From NCBI RefSeq assembly GCF_000826545.1, contig NZ_CDME01000006.1:651063-715062 (forward strand): DNA of 64,000 nucleotides, written 5' to 3'. The position numbers and the translations under genes were made by a program. This DNA is from Kibdelosporangium sp. MJ126-NF4 (GTDB lineage: Bacteria > Actinomycetota > Actinomycetes > Mycobacteriales > Pseudonocardiaceae). Under the pieces are notes generated by a model, which made no database searches, had not been told where the DNA came from, and saw only the letters and a program-made list of their open reading frames with translations. Shown piece after piece: positions 1-9,498 of the stretch. Within the stretch, counting starts at the first letter, position 1; every line of letters starts with the position of its first letter.

Positions 1-360
1 CAGTGGGCCATGCGCGGCGAGGTCCTTGCGCAGCGTGGAAGCGACTCTCTCGGCCAGCTCGGCCGCGTTCGCGCCCACGGCCGACGCCCTGGACACCTGT
101 TCGAGCAACGGATCGAGCAACGGTGCCGCTGCGGGGCCCGCGATCGCTCGTAATGCCTGGTAGAGAAGGCCATAATTGGCTGTAGCCTGATGTTCGTACG
201 CCCGGATGAGCACCGATCGGCGTCCCTGTCCGGTAAGTCGGGTGTGCGCCGCGGCGAGCAGGGCGCTGCGGCCAATTCCTGTGGGACCGGTCACTACGAC
301 ACAACTTTCGACCACTGTGGAGCCTTCAGTGATCGAGGCGAGTTGATCGGTCCTGCCCAC
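1..360 (-). CDS. LuxR/AAA (LAL-type) regulator, N-terminal part only
   Basis: This is the first 120 codons of a minus-strand gene that runs off the left edge of the window. The translation begins VGRTDQL, a common opening of LAL-type ATP-binding LuxR regulators (usually FVGRxxEL), followed by a Walker A motif GPTGIGRS near residue 30. The GTG at 360 is chosen. An in-frame TTG at 369 sits closer to the GGAGGA upstream and is a realistic alternative. The gene diverges from a second LAL regulator at 448, with only 87 bases between them. The C-terminal helix-turn-helix is expected outside the window, so the class assignment rests on the N-terminus and on the neighbour. Confidence 0.75.
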   Translation of the reverse strand, partial: MGRTDQLASITEGSTVVESCVVVTGPTGIGRSALLAAAHTRLTGQGRRSVLIRAYEHQATANYGLLYQALRAIAGPAAAPLLDPLLEQVSRASAVGANAAELAERVASTLRKDLAAHGPL

Positions 361-447
361 CGGGTGCAAGCTTCCTCCGTGTCCGCTCGCCGCAACTGTA
401 AGGCATAGATCAGGAATACGGCCGTCTGTCACCCACCGGGAGAAACG

Positions 448-3213
448 GTGAAGACTTCCCAGTTCGTGGCCACTTTGGCTGGCGAGGACCACTTGGCGGA
501 CGCGGTCGACCTGCTGGCAGCCGACACCCCCGGTGGCGGGCTCGTGTATGTGCGGGGCGCGACGGGATCCGGCCGCAGCCGGATGGTGGCCGACCTCGCG
601 GACCGGTTGCGCGTACTGGGCAAACCGGTGGTCTGCTGCGGTCACGACGAAGCCGACGGCGAACTGCCGGTGATCGGCAGGCTGTTGCAGTACCTGCTCA
701 CCCAGGGCACGCGGCCCGGTCTGACACGGGCCTTGACCGCTGTGCCGCAGATCTACCAACTGGCGCTGCGCGACCCGGACGCCTACCAGGTGGCGTTGGC
801 CCACGAGCTGACCGCCGCGGTCCGCGCGCTCGGCCCGGCCCGCACGCCCCGGCTGCTGATCGACGACCTCGACCGAGCCGATCCCCGTACGCTGTCGCTG
901 CTCTGCCTGCTCGTCGACCAGCTGCGGGCCGTCGGCGCCCGACTGTTGCTGGTGAGCGACGAATCCGCCACCGGCACCGTGGCCGACCTCGCCGCCACCG
1001 CGGACCTGGTGCTCACCCCCGCGGGCCTGACCGCGCCGGAGATCGGGCGGTTGCTCGCACAGCGGCTGAACTGCCGGACAGACGACGACCTCGTCCAGGC
1101 GGTGACCGACGCGCTCGGCCCGGCCCACAGCCTGCCGGGTGTCGTGCTCGCGCTGATCGACCAGGTGATCGCGGACGGTCGGATCGCCGTCGTCGACGAC
1201 CACGCCCAGCTGATCGACCCGGAAACGCCGCTGGTGCTGCCGGACGGGCACCGGCTGTACGGGTCCGCCCGCGGTCCGGCGAGCGCGGCCCTCGGAGTGT
1301 TGGGGTGGTTCAAGCGATGTGACCTCGCTGTCGTCGCAGAAGTCTGTGGCGTCGAACCGGCTCCGCTGCACCAGGTCGTGTCCGAACTGCACGACTTGGG
1401 CGTGTTGGACAACCACGAGCACGAACTGCGGTTCGCGGTGCCCGCGGTGCGGCAGGGACTGACCAGGGCGGCGGACCCGCAGTTGCGGCGCGCGGTGCAC
1501 GCGGCGGTGGCGAAGGTCCGGCTGGCGGAGCTGGCCGACGGCCGGGACGTCGACGAGTACCGGCTCGCCGACCACCTCGCCGAGGCCGCGGACCTGGCCG
1601 GTGGGGTCGAAGTGGCCGACCAACTGCTGAGCACCGCGCGCCGGGCGTTGCTGACCGAGCCGGGCCGGGCGATCGGCTGGTGCCTCGCCGCGTTCGACAT
1701 GCTCGACCCGGACAACCCGGCCTGGCTGGACGTGCTCGACGCGTTGCCGCCCATCCTGTGCCACCACGGTTGGTTCGCCGAGGCCGCGGAGCTGCTGACC
1801 CGGGTACTGCCCCTGATGCCGCCCCAGGAGGGCGAGCTGCGGACGCGGGTGCTGCTGGTGTGGCGGTCGTTGGCGCTGGTGCACGACAACCGGGTGCGCG
1901 AGTTGGTCCGCACGACCGCGGACACCGTGGCGCGACTGGACCGGTTGGGTGTACCCAGTGCCGGGCCCCGGTTCAACGTCGCCATGCACACCGAGGACTT
2001 CGCCGAGGCACACCGGCTGATCACCGAACTGCAGTGGGCTTCGCCGATCCGCGAGTACCGGGAAACCGCCCAACTCAGCGCTCTCTGGTACCACGGAGTG
2101 GCGGGCAGCGGCGAAAGCTTCGCCGAGATGTGGCGGAAGTGCCTCGACAACGCCGAGTACACCGACGTGGAAAGACCGGACCCGGAGGACGTCCGCGAAG
2201 CCGTCAGCACCGGCGACCTGTCCCGGTTGCGGGACCTGTGGTCCGGCACGGTCCACGGCCGCAGCGAACGTTGTGTGCTGCGGCGATACCAGATCGTGCA
2301 GGCCCTGTTCGTCTCCGGTGAATGGGACGAGGCGCTGCGACAGGCCCGCAGGTGCCGGGTCGAGCCGGAGCCGGACGGCGCGTGGGTGCCGTCCCTCGTC
2401 CGCGCGCTGGCGGCGGAAATCCACGCGAGGCGCGGGGATCTGCGACGCGCGCAGGACTGGCTCGCCACCGCGGACGATACAGTCCTCTTTGGACATATCG
2501 TCAGCTGGGCCCGGTGCGGGACACTGCGCTTCGCGGGCAAGAACGCCCAAGCGCTCGAGGTGGGCGAGAACGCCTACCGGCGGGCCCGTTCGCTCGGCTA
2601 CGTCGGCGGCCTGGAACCGTTGCTGGGCAGGGTGATCGACATGGCCGCGGCCGAGAAGGACGAGGCACGGCTGAAAGTGTGGCGTGACGAGGCCGAACGG
2701 CTGCACGCCCGGTTGGCCTCCCGCGAGTCCGGGATACTGCTGCTGCGGGCATCCGCTGTGCTGTCCGGTGACGTCACGGCGGCCGCCGAACTGCTCAGGC
2801 TGGCCCGTGCGCTCGGCCGGACTCCGGTGCTGGCCAGCGCCACGCTGATCGCCGGGCGCCTCGGCATCGAACCCGAGCAGTTGCTGCGGGAGTCCCACGA
2901 GTTGCACCGCGTGCTCAAGGCACCGCCCGGCAGGGCTGCCGCGGCCGCGGCGCTCAAGGAACGCGGTCTGCCGGTGCCGCGCAACCGGCAGGCCCGTTCC
3001 GAACTGTCGGTGGTGGAACTGGACCTGGTGCGGCTGGTCGCCGAGGGAAAGACCAACCGGCAGATCGCGGCGGTGCTCGGGGTGAGCGAGAAAACCGTGG
3101 AAAGCTACCTGACCCAGCTGTTCACCAAGACCGGCTGCCGCACCAGGGTGGAACTGACCGCCGCGCACGCCGACGGCAGGCTGAACGGCCGAGCTGGTGG
3201 TCGCAACCATTAG
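448..3213 (+). CDS. LAL-type LuxR family transcriptional regulator
   Basis: A 921-residue ATP-binding transcriptional regulator. The N-terminal STAND-type NTPase has Walker A GATGSGRS at residues 37-44 and a Walker B-like LLIDDLD near 138. The middle is Ala/Leu-rich helical repeat sequence of the kind that senses ligands or partners in MalT-like proteins. The C-terminal 60 residues are a LuxR/GerE helix-turn-helix (EGKTNRQIAAVLGVSEKTVESYL). Length is typical of the family. Start is GTG at 448 behind GGGAGAA. It lies divergent to a second LAL gene and next to the type VII secretion locus, which it might control, but that link is only positional. Confidence 0.9.
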   Translation: MKTSQFVATLAGEDHLADAVDLLAADTPGGGLVYVRGATGSGRSRMVADLADRLRVLGKPVVCCGHDEADGELPVIGRLLQYLLTQGTRPGLTRALTAVPQIYQLALRDPDAYQVALAHELTAAVRALGPARTPRLLIDDLDRADPRTLSLLCLLVDQLRAVGARLLLVSDESATGTVADLAATADLVLTPAGLTAPEIGRLLAQRLNCRTDDDLVQAVTDALGPAHSLPGVVLALIDQVIADGRIAVVDDHAQLIDPETPLVLPDGHRLYGSARGPASAALGVLGWFKRCDLAVVAEVCGVEPAPLHQVVSELHDLGVLDNHEHELRFAVPAVRQGLTRAADPQLRRAVHAAVAKVRLAELADGRDVDEYRLADHLAEAADLAGGVEVADQLLSTARRALLTEPGRAIGWCLAAFDMLDPDNPAWLDVLDALPPILCHHGWFAEAAELLTRVLPLMPPQEGELRTRVLLVWRSLALVHDNRVRELVRTTADTVARLDRLGVPSAGPRFNVAMHTEDFAEAHRLITELQWASPIREYRETAQLSALWYHGVAGSGESFAEMWRKCLDNAEYTDVERPDPEDVREAVSTGDLSRLRDLWSGTVHGRSERCVLRRYQIVQALFVSGEWDEALRQARRCRVEPEPDGAWVPSLVRALAAEIHARRGDLRRAQDWLATADDTVLFGHIVSWARCGTLRFAGKNAQALEVGENAYRRARSLGYVGGLEPLLGRVIDMAAAEKDEARLKVWRDEAERLHARLASRESGILLLRASAVLSGDVTAAAELLRLARALGRTPVLASATLIAGRLGIEPEQLLRESHELHRVLKAPPGRAAAAAALKERGLPVPRNRQARSELSVVELDLVRLVAEGKTNRQIAAVLGVSEKTVESYLTQLFTKTGCRTRVELTAAHADGRLNGRAGGRNH

Positions 3214-3323
3214 TTCGTAAGGGGAGTTCCCAAACTTATCGCGGCGCGGTGCCACGGACCGGCTGTGGCGGATAGAAATTCACCTGCCAGATCAGTTTCG
3301 GGGCCGATGCGCAAGGAGGGGCC

Positions 3324-3515
3324 ATGACAGAAGCTGGCCTGCCGATGGGGAACCCCCAGCCCTCATCGCGGCTGACACCGCCGTGGCCGCACGAAACCGG
3401 CTGGGTGGCGCCAAGGCAACGCAGTGTGGTGATCGCGGGACGGCTGTCGAAGGCCATTGACGCCCTCCGTCGTGGCAGCGGCGCCCCCGGGTCGACCGCC
3501 GATCACACGCACTGA
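3324..3515 (+). CDS. small hypothetical protein (63 aa)
   Basis: A 63-codon ORF with a very strong ribosome binding site (AAGGAGGGG, 2-3 bases before the ATG, slightly close). The product is Pro/Arg/Ser-rich, with no signal peptide or membrane segment, and has a possible short helix (VVIAGRLSKAIDALRR). It lies 110 bases after the LAL regulator and ends just before a perfect 14-bp terminator stem. I do not recognise the family. The RBS and the well-placed terminator are the reasons for listing it; codon usage alone is not decisive at this length. Confidence 0.5.
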   Translation: MTEAGLPMGNPQPSSRLTPPWPHETGWVAPRQRSVVIAGRLSKAIDALRRGSGAPGSTADHTH

Positions 3516-3533
3516 TTCACCCTCGTTGCCACG

Positions 3534-3566
3534 AATGGCCTCCCGGGTTCGTCCCGGGAGGCCATT
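3534..3566. terminator. bidirectional intrinsic terminator
   Basis: A perfect inverted repeat: arm 3534-3547 (AATGGCCTCCCGGG), 5-base loop, arm 3553-3566. It lies between the plus-strand small ORF and the end of the minus-strand type VII gene string, so it can serve both directions. The plus side continues with TTCTTGTG, a weak U-tract. Confidence 0.85.
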
Positions 3567-3583
3567 CTTGTGTTCGTCGGTGA

Positions 3584-4756
3584 TCAGGAACAGGTCACGC
3601 GGACGGCGGACGCGCCGAGGTGCTCCCTGTTCGGGTCCTCGCCACGGGTGTGCAGCCGGATCGCGATCGAGTTGCCGGAGAACCGGAAAGGCCCGCGGTC
3701 CACCCACGCGCCCTGGTTGTCGCGCTGGTTGATCGAGAAACTGCCGCTGCCGCCGCCCTCGACGGTGTAGAACGCCGGAGCACCGGCGGAATCCTTGCCA
3801 CCGGAGGGAACGAACACGCTCACCGCGCAGCTGCCGGACGACACCGCGCCGGTGCCGAAGGACCAGAGCACGGACGCGGTGGGGTCGTCCTTGTTGCGGT
3901 CACCGAACATCGGGACGGCCGTGAAGCCGCTGGAGCAGCCATCCTGGCCCCAGCCGCCGCTACCGACGTCGTACCAGCCTTTGTTGCCGTCGCTGTACGC
4001 GCCGATCTTCTTGAACCCGCCGCAGCCGGGGCCCGCGACGGCGGAGTACGTGGTACGGGCCGCTGCCGGAGGCGGTGGTGGCGGAGCAGGGGCGGGTGGC
4101 GCGGGGGCCGGGGGTTTGTTGTTGGCAGGCGGCGGTGGAGGTGGAGGTGCGCCGCCACCCCCACCGCGAGAATCGGCCGCTCCTCCCTTGGGCGTACCGC
4201 CGCCACCGGTGGCGGGCTGGTTGACCACCGGGTTGGCTGTGCCGGGCCCGGCGGGCTGGTCTGTTCCGGGTGGTGGCGGCGGGACCAGTGACATCTGCAC
4301 CGGGTCCTGCTCGGCCACGTTCACCGTGCCGAAGGACGGGCCGTTGCCGTTGTTCGAGGCGAGCGCGTCACCGAGCGAGTGTTTGTCGTTGCCCCCGAGC
4401 ACCAGCGGCAACGTGGCCAGCGCGAGACCGGCGGCCACCGCGAGGCTCACCAACGCCCGGCGATGCCCCAGCCGCGTCAGCAGCGGTGGCCGCAGCGGGA
4501 ACGGGGCCGGTTGGGGCTCGTCGGTGTCCTTGTCGGTGTCCTCGCTGGGTTCGTCCGGGGAATCGGCGGCTGATCCCGGCAGCACGACCGGCGCGTTGAC
4601 CACCGTGGCCGGGTCCGGTCCTTCGTCCGAGGACGAAGGACCGGACGACACAGGCGGCGCGGGGGTCGCGGGCGGGTCGAGATTCTCGCCGGGGAGCACC
4701 ACCGCCGGGGTCACCTCCGGAAAGAGGTCGCCGGGACCGGGACGGGGAGTTTGCAC
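3584..4756 (-). CDS. membrane-anchored protein with Pro/Gly linker and C-terminal beta-sandwich-like domain
   Basis: 390 residues, last gene of the type VII secretion string. The start is GTG at 4756 behind GGAGGA; the open frame extends upstream but there it overlaps the previous gene. Order: acidic Pro-rich cytoplasmic part, one membrane span (ALVSLAVAAGLALATLPLVL), a long Gly/Pro linker with poly-Pro runs, and a C-terminal domain of about 150 residues with four cysteines. That domain (SINQR, GPFRF and a W-rich core) resembles golvesin/Xly-type carbohydrate-binding folds, a tentative match. Topology puts the C-terminal domain outside the membrane. Thirty-two bases separate it from the upstream gene, so they are probably co-transcribed. 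The role is unknown; cell-wall binding is a guess. Confidence 0.75.
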   Translation of the reverse strand: MQTPRPGPGDLFPEVTPAVVLPGENLDPPATPAPPVSSGPSSSDEGPDPATVVNAPVVLPGSAADSPDEPSEDTDKDTDEPQPAPFPLRPPLLTRLGHRRALVSLAVAAGLALATLPLVLGGNDKHSLGDALASNNGNGPSFGTVNVAEQDPVQMSLVPPPPPGTDQPAGPGTANPVVNQPATGGGGTPKGGAADSRGGGGGAPPPPPPPANNKPPAPAPPAPAPPPPPPAAARTTYSAVAGPGCGGFKKIGAYSDGNKGWYDVGSGGWGQDGCSSGFTAVPMFGDRNKDDPTASVLWSFGTGAVSSGSCAVSVFVPSGGKDSAGAPAFYTVEGGGSGSFSINQRDNQGAWVDRGPFRFSGNSIAIRLHTRGEDPNREHLGASAVRVTCS

Positions 4757-4788
4757 GGGGTTCCTCCAGGCTGATCGTCTTTGCGGAC

Positions 4789-7185
4789 TCACCGTGTCCG
4801 GTATCGGGCCCCGTCGGGCGACAGGCCGATCCGGCACCGGGAGCGGTGCGCGGCGGAAGGCCGGACGAGGTCGTCCAGCTGGTCTTTGGCGTCGAGCAGG
4901 TGCGACAACGCGTCCGCGACCCGAAGATCGGTGTCGTCGAGAGCGGTCACCGGGTCCGGCTCGGCGCGAACGGTCACCTGGCGCAGCAACACGCGGCCCG
5001 GCCGCAGGCCGACCACCCGGAACCAAGTCCCGGCGGGCAGCAGCACCTCGGTGGGCAGCGGCGCGGGCGCCAGCTGGCCCGGCCGGTAGGCGTGGGTGCA
5101 CCACACCGCGTACTCCACCGGCGCGTCGAAGGCCACGTCCGCGTTCGCCGATCCGGTGAGGAAACCGGGTTCCAGCAACGACATTCCCTCGGCGTAGGCG
5201 TCGACACGCGCTTGCGGGTCGGAGCCGAGGAAGGCAGCGCCGCGATAGGAGGGCAGCCGCCGCGTCCCGGACATCAGGCACGCGAGGTAGCCGTCCGGCA
5301 GTGAATCGTCGCTGCCACGGAGTTTCGCGGCCACGCGGTCCAGCCCGAACCCGTCGGAGGCTTCGTCGGCGAGGTGGATCGCCACGGCAACGCAGTCGTC
5401 CTTGGTCGCTTCGGCGTCACGGGCCCGCAGCGCCGGGGTGACCGCCATGACCGCACGGACCCTGGCCGACGCCGTCTCGTAGTGCGCTCCGGCGGCGCGC
5501 GCGAAGGCCGCGCGTTCGGCCGGTGTGCTGTGCCGGTCCGCCAATGGCTCGACCACCACCGGCTCAGGTGGCTCGGCGGTCGACGGCCGGACAGGTGTGG
5601 CCGTCGGGGACGTGGGGGACGTGGTGGACATTGTCGGTAGCGGCCGCGGTGGGGCCGCCGGTCGCGCCACCACTTGTGGCGCGACCGACGGCGGGTCGGC
5701 TGGCGCCTGCCCAGCCGGGTCCGGTGTCGCGGCCGGATCCGGTGAGCCGACCGGCTCGGAGTCCACTGGTTCCGGCTGATGGACCGGTGTGCCCTGCGTA
5801 GTGGATTCGGAGTCGGGGCGCGCAGCCACGATTACGTGCTCGTGATGGAGCCGAGGCTCGGCCACGAGCACGGGGACGTCGATGACGTCGAACGCGATGC
5901 CGTGTGCCTGCGCGATGGCCGCCGACGCTGCCCGGCTCGCCGCGTCGAGCAGGCCGAGACAGCACACGCGCAGCGCCCCACCGGTGTGCGGTCGCAGTTG
6001 GGTGAGCAAGCGGGACAACAGGATCCACACCTGGTTGACCACCAACTGCCCAGGCTCGCCCAGCAGGACAGCGGTTTCGCCGCCGTGCGCGGGCACTCGG
6101 TCCAGCGCCTCGACGACAGCCTCGTTCCCGGCGGCCTTGTCGGACAGCACCGCAAGCCCGGCCGGGACGATCAGCACCGCGAACTGTTCGGAAAGCCGGT
6201 ACCCGCCTTCGGCCCGGGGCTGCAGCCAGCCCGTCGGCACCAGGTGGTCGACGACCTCGGGCCCGGCACCGCCTGCCGGGAAGCGCAACGCACGGACAAC
6301 CGGCCGGTGTGCGGCCTGCTCGGCATCGGCGGGCACCACGACCTGTTCGCTGCCGTCACGGGCACGGACCGGCAGACCGGCGCAGGCCAGCACGTCCACA
6401 TCGAACTCCCGCGCCAGCAGCCGCGCGGGCAGGAAAGCCTCGCGGCCGTAGGGCACCAGGCGCAAGGAGGACCGCAGTTGCGTGGGCAGCAACGCGACCA
6501 CGTCGGCGATCTTGTCCAGTGCCAACGGGATGTCGCCAAGACGGCCGAGCAGGAGGCTGAGCCGGGCCGGATCGGGCGGGACGGCGTAGGCCAGATCGTC
6601 GGCGGCAACCGGCGCGTTGCCCGCCGGACGCAGCAGCAACCCGGCGGGCACGCTCTGTACCGACACGGTGGCCGATGCCACCCCGGTCAGGTCGGTGCCG
6701 CTGTCCCAGTCCGGGCGGGGATACCGGGGGCCGAGCGGCAGCGGCTCCATCTGTGGTCGCAGGCAGTGCCAGCCCGCTTCGGAAGCGACAAAACACATGC
6801 CGCCGGGCAGCATCACCATCGGGCCGGACGGAGCGATGACCTCGACGGCGAAGGTGTCGGCGATCGACTGCAGCCGTGCCAGCGCGGCCTTCGTCAGCGA
6901 GGCGACCAGCCGGACGCGCGCCGAGCCCTGCTCGACCAGTGAGGCGACCACCACCCGCAGGTGCTGCCAGAGCCGCTCGTCGCGGATCGCGGTGGCGACC
7001 AGCACGACATGTCCGTCCGGCTCCCACGGCAGCGCGGCGGCCAGCGCCGCCGGACCCTCGGTCGGCTCGTCCGCCGAGCAGATCAGCAGACAGCCGCCGA
7101 CCTGCTCGGTCCACAGTGTCCCTGGTTCGCGCTGGTCCTGCGGCGGGATGCGCACGGGGACGTGCTCCTGCTCCTGGGCTGGCAT
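4789..7185 (-). CDS. type VII locus protein with C-terminal ADP-ribosyltransferase-like domain
   Basis: 798 residues. ATG at 7185 has GGAGAG nine bases upstream; a TTG at 7221 would add 12 residues but has no good RBS. The first 480 residues contain two alpha/beta-looking regions of unknown family. A Pro/Ser/Thr linker follows. The last 230 residues show the order of an R-S-E ADP-ribosyltransferase: YRGAAFLGSD (Arg), GFLTGSANADVAF (in place of F-STS) and PTEVLLPAGTWFRV (Glu before VLLP). The usual ExE is reduced to PxE and STS to TGS, so activity is uncertain. There is no signal peptide or membrane span. It follows mycP after a 118-base gap. ART-like domains are common in secreted actinobacterial effectors; here that role is inferred. 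Confidence 0.75.
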   Translation of the reverse strand: MPAQEQEHVPVRIPPQDQREPGTLWTEQVGGCLLICSADEPTEGPAALAAALPWEPDGHVVLVATAIRDERLWQHLRVVVASLVEQGSARVRLVASLTKAALARLQSIADTFAVEVIAPSGPMVMLPGGMCFVASEAGWHCLRPQMEPLPLGPRYPRPDWDSGTDLTGVASATVSVQSVPAGLLLRPAGNAPVAADDLAYAVPPDPARLSLLLGRLGDIPLALDKIADVVALLPTQLRSSLRLVPYGREAFLPARLLAREFDVDVLACAGLPVRARDGSEQVVVPADAEQAAHRPVVRALRFPAGGAGPEVVDHLVPTGWLQPRAEGGYRLSEQFAVLIVPAGLAVLSDKAAGNEAVVEALDRVPAHGGETAVLLGEPGQLVVNQVWILLSRLLTQLRPHTGGALRVCCLGLLDAASRAASAAIAQAHGIAFDVIDVPVLVAEPRLHHEHVIVAARPDSESTTQGTPVHQPEPVDSEPVGSPDPAATPDPAGQAPADPPSVAPQVVARPAAPPRPLPTMSTTSPTSPTATPVRPSTAEPPEPVVVEPLADRHSTPAERAAFARAAGAHYETASARVRAVMAVTPALRARDAEATKDDCVAVAIHLADEASDGFGLDRVAAKLRGSDDSLPDGYLACLMSGTRRLPSYRGAAFLGSDPQARVDAYAEGMSLLEPGFLTGSANADVAFDAPVEYAVWCTHAYRPGQLAPAPLPTEVLLPAGTWFRVVGLRPGRVLLRQVTVRAEPDPVTALDDTDLRVADALSHLLDAKDQLDDLVRPSAAHRSRCRIGLSPDGARYRTR

Positions 7186-7303
7186 GCGCTTCTGCTCTCC
7201 AGACGGGCTGACGTGCGCCAAAGCCTAGGCAGGCGATACGCCCAACCGGTCCGCCGACGATGATCGGCGGGTTTTCCCGCACCAGCGGTCGTGACCACTG
7301 GCG

Positions 7304-8509
7304 TTATGAGCCGTCACGGGTGGCACGGGCGGGATGCCAGCGACGCCGTCGACCGAGTGGCGCGAAACGCGCGGCGAGCACCGCGAGTGAGATCAGCACG
7401 GTCGCGGATGCGATGCCGATCAGCAGCAGGTCACGGGCGGAGGTGTCCGGCGGCTGCACGACAGTGATCGGCACCGGACCGCGTGCGGTGACGACGATCT
7501 CGTGGCCGGGACGTTCCTCCGGCAGGACGGCCTGGATCGCGCTGTACGGATTGACCACGCCCCAGCCGTACTGCTCATCGGGCAACTGCGCGGCCGGATG
7601 GTCTGCGGTGACCTCAAGGCGGTGCATCACCTGCACAGCGGTCAACTTCGGATAGTAGGCCCGCACCAGCGCGGCGACCCCGGTGACGAACGGCGCCGCG
7701 TAGCTCGTCCCTGGCCCCTGCCAGTGACCGGGTCCGCGAGTGCCGGTGCTGACGATGTCGACTCCCGGCGCGACCAGCCCGACGAACGCGCCGGTCTGGG
7801 AGAACTCGGCCCTGGCCCCGTCGCGGCCGATCGCTCCGACGGCCAGTACCCCATCGTAGGAAGCCGGATACGGCTTGGGGTTGCCTTCGGTGTTCTTGTT
7901 CGCGGCCGCCGCGACGATCAGGACGTCACGTCCCTGCGCGTACTTCACGGCCTGTTCGAGCTCCGCACTGGGATAGGTCGCGCTGGAGGAGATGTTGGCC
8001 ACCTTGGCACCCCGGTCCGCGGCGGCCCGCAACGCGGCGGCCATCTGCGACGACGCGCCGTTGTCGTCCTTGGCCGACCGGATCGGCAGGATCGTCGCCT
8101 CCGGCGCGATCCCGACGAACGGCGTCGCCGGGTGCGGCCGGGCGGCGATGATCCCGGTGACGAACGTGCCGTGCCCGAAACAGTCGTCGTTGGCGGTACC
8201 ACGCCCGGCCACCGCGTCGAAGCCAGGCAACACCGCACCCGCGAGCTGGGGCACGTTTCCGTCGGTGCCGGTGTCCAGCACCGCGACAGTCACTCCGGCA
8301 CCCTTGGTCAGCGGCCAGACCCGTTCGGGGGCGAGACGTTTCTGGGCCCACGGAATGGTGTGCGCCACCGCGACCGGCGGCGGTGAGCACTCGTTGGCGC
8401 TGGAATTCGGCTGTTTCGGTACGTCGACACCCGCGGTGGCAGGTGGCGCGACGCCCAGGACGAGCACGGCCACGGCGGTCAGCGTGGTGAGCCTTACGCG
8501 TCGACCCAC
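7304..8509 (-). CDS. mycP: type VII secretion-associated serine protease mycosin
   Basis: A 401-residue subtilisin-family (S8) protease that forms part of the periplasmic side of type VII secretion machines. It has a signal peptide (residues 1-26), catalytic Asp79 (VAVLDTG), His113 (FGHGT), oxyanion Asn204 and Ser269 (GTSYAAP), and a C-terminal membrane helix (about 362-385) followed by a basic tail. All are standard for mycosins. The GTG start at 8509 overlaps the end of the preceding gene by 16 bases, implying translational coupling. The catalytic triad is intact. Confidence 0.95.
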   Translation of the reverse strand: MGRRVRLTTLTAVAVLVLGVAPPATAGVDVPKQPNSSANECSPPPVAVAHTIPWAQKRLAPERVWPLTKGAGVTVAVLDTGTDGNVPQLAGAVLPGFDAVAGRGTANDDCFGHGTFVTGIIAARPHPATPFVGIAPEATILPIRSAKDDNGASSQMAAALRAAADRGAKVANISSSATYPSAELEQAVKYAQGRDVLIVAAAANKNTEGNPKPYPASYDGVLAVGAIGRDGARAEFSQTGAFVGLVAPGVDIVSTGTRGPGHWQGPGTSYAAPFVTGVAALVRAYYPKLTAVQVMHRLEVTADHPAAQLPDEQYGWGVVNPYSAIQAVLPEERPGHEIVVTARGPVPITVVQPPDTSARDLLLIGIASATVLISLAVLAARFAPLGRRRRWHPARATRDGS

Positions 8510-9498
8510 AGCGGTTTCACCTCCGTCTTCGGGTGCAGCACGGCGGTGGCCGCCATCTCACACGCCACGTCGTCCGGCGGTTCTGCCGCGCCGCCGCGAT
8601 CGATGTGCGTCAGCAGGTCGGCGTCCGGGGCGATGCCGTACCGGTTGAGGTAGTAGGAGGCGGTTTCCGGCCACGTCCACACGCCGTCGGTGCGATACCC
8701 GCCGGGCACGACGACACCACGACTGGGCTCAACCATGTCGAGAACCGGTTCGACGAAACCGAGCAACTCGGCACCAGCGTCCAAGTAGGACAGTACCGGT
8801 CCGCTGCGGTCCGCAGCCAACCTCCGCTGCTCGCCACCGGGAGCGTAACCGTTGGCGACCAGCACATCCAGCCGCGGCTCCCTGGTCCACACAAGACAGC
8901 CGTACCGGCGGGCCAGCAAGTGGTACTGCGGCACATCGGTGCCGGACTGGTAGCACTCGACCATCGGGACCTGCTCACCCGCGGCCCGCAACGCGGCCTG
9001 TAACCGTCCGGCCACAGCGGCCGCGTCGCCGGACACCTGGACGACGAACACCCGTCTGGACGGCGGCCACTGCGCGCCCGCCAGCGGATCCCGCATGGCC
9101 ACCCACATGCCAGTCGCCTGCGGCTGGGCCTCCAGAGCGACGATCGCGGCCGTCACGATCGGGTCGTCGGTGTACACCAGCTGCCGTCGCGGCTCCGCGG
9201 CTTCGACGGCCTGGAAGGCATAGGCCGGGCCGGGAAGGTAGGGCACCAGTGAGAACGCGCCGTCCAGGCTGTCGTCCATGCCGTACGGGTGGGCGAGTGC
9301 GAGCAACGTCCCCAACTCGTCGTCCATCAGTGGCACGGGCTGGGTGACGGTGAGGTAGACCAGCGTCCGGGCCAGCGGTTCGAGTTCGTCGGCTGCCAGC
9401 CAGGTACGGCACTGAACCAGTGCCTCGTCCGGGATCCGCCCGGCCAGCCCGAGTAGCACCTCGTGCAGGGCGGCGAGGTCAGACGATTCCAGGGCCAT
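8494..9498 (-). CDS. hypothetical protein in type VII locus
   Basis: 334 residues, not recognised. ATG at 9498 is preceded by AGGAGA at seven bases; the longer open frame upstream is a shadow of the giant gene. No signal peptide or membrane span is evident. The sequence looks like a soluble alpha/beta protein with tryptophans and aromatic residues spread through it. Its start overlaps the end of the giant gene by 20 bases and its end overlaps mycP by 16 bases, so the three are tightly coupled. A chaperone or cytosolic partner of the giant protein would fit the position, in the way EspG proteins serve PPE substrates, but no sequence evidence supports this. Confidence 0.8.
   Translation of the reverse strand: MALESSDLAALHEVLLGLAGRIPDEALVQCRTWLAADELEPLARTLVYLTVTQPVPLMDDELGTLLALAHPYGMDDSLDGAFSLVPYLPGPAYAFQAVEAAEPRRQLVYTDDPIVTAAIVALEAQPQATGMWVAMRDPLAGAQWPPSRRVFVVQVSGDAAAVAGRLQAALRAAGEQVPMVECYQSGTDVPQYHLLARRYGCLVWTREPRLDVLVANGYAPGGEQRRLAADRSGPVLSYLDAGAELLGFVEPVLDMVEPSRGVVVPGGYRTDGVWTWPETASYYLNRYGIAPDADLLTHIDRGGAAEPPDDVACEMAATAVLHPKTEVKPLWVDA

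Noticed and set aside
783..2540. Long minus-strand open frame opposite the LAL regulator
   Set aside because: Arg/Ser/Thr-rich translation with no domain, opposite a clear gene; an effect of high GC.
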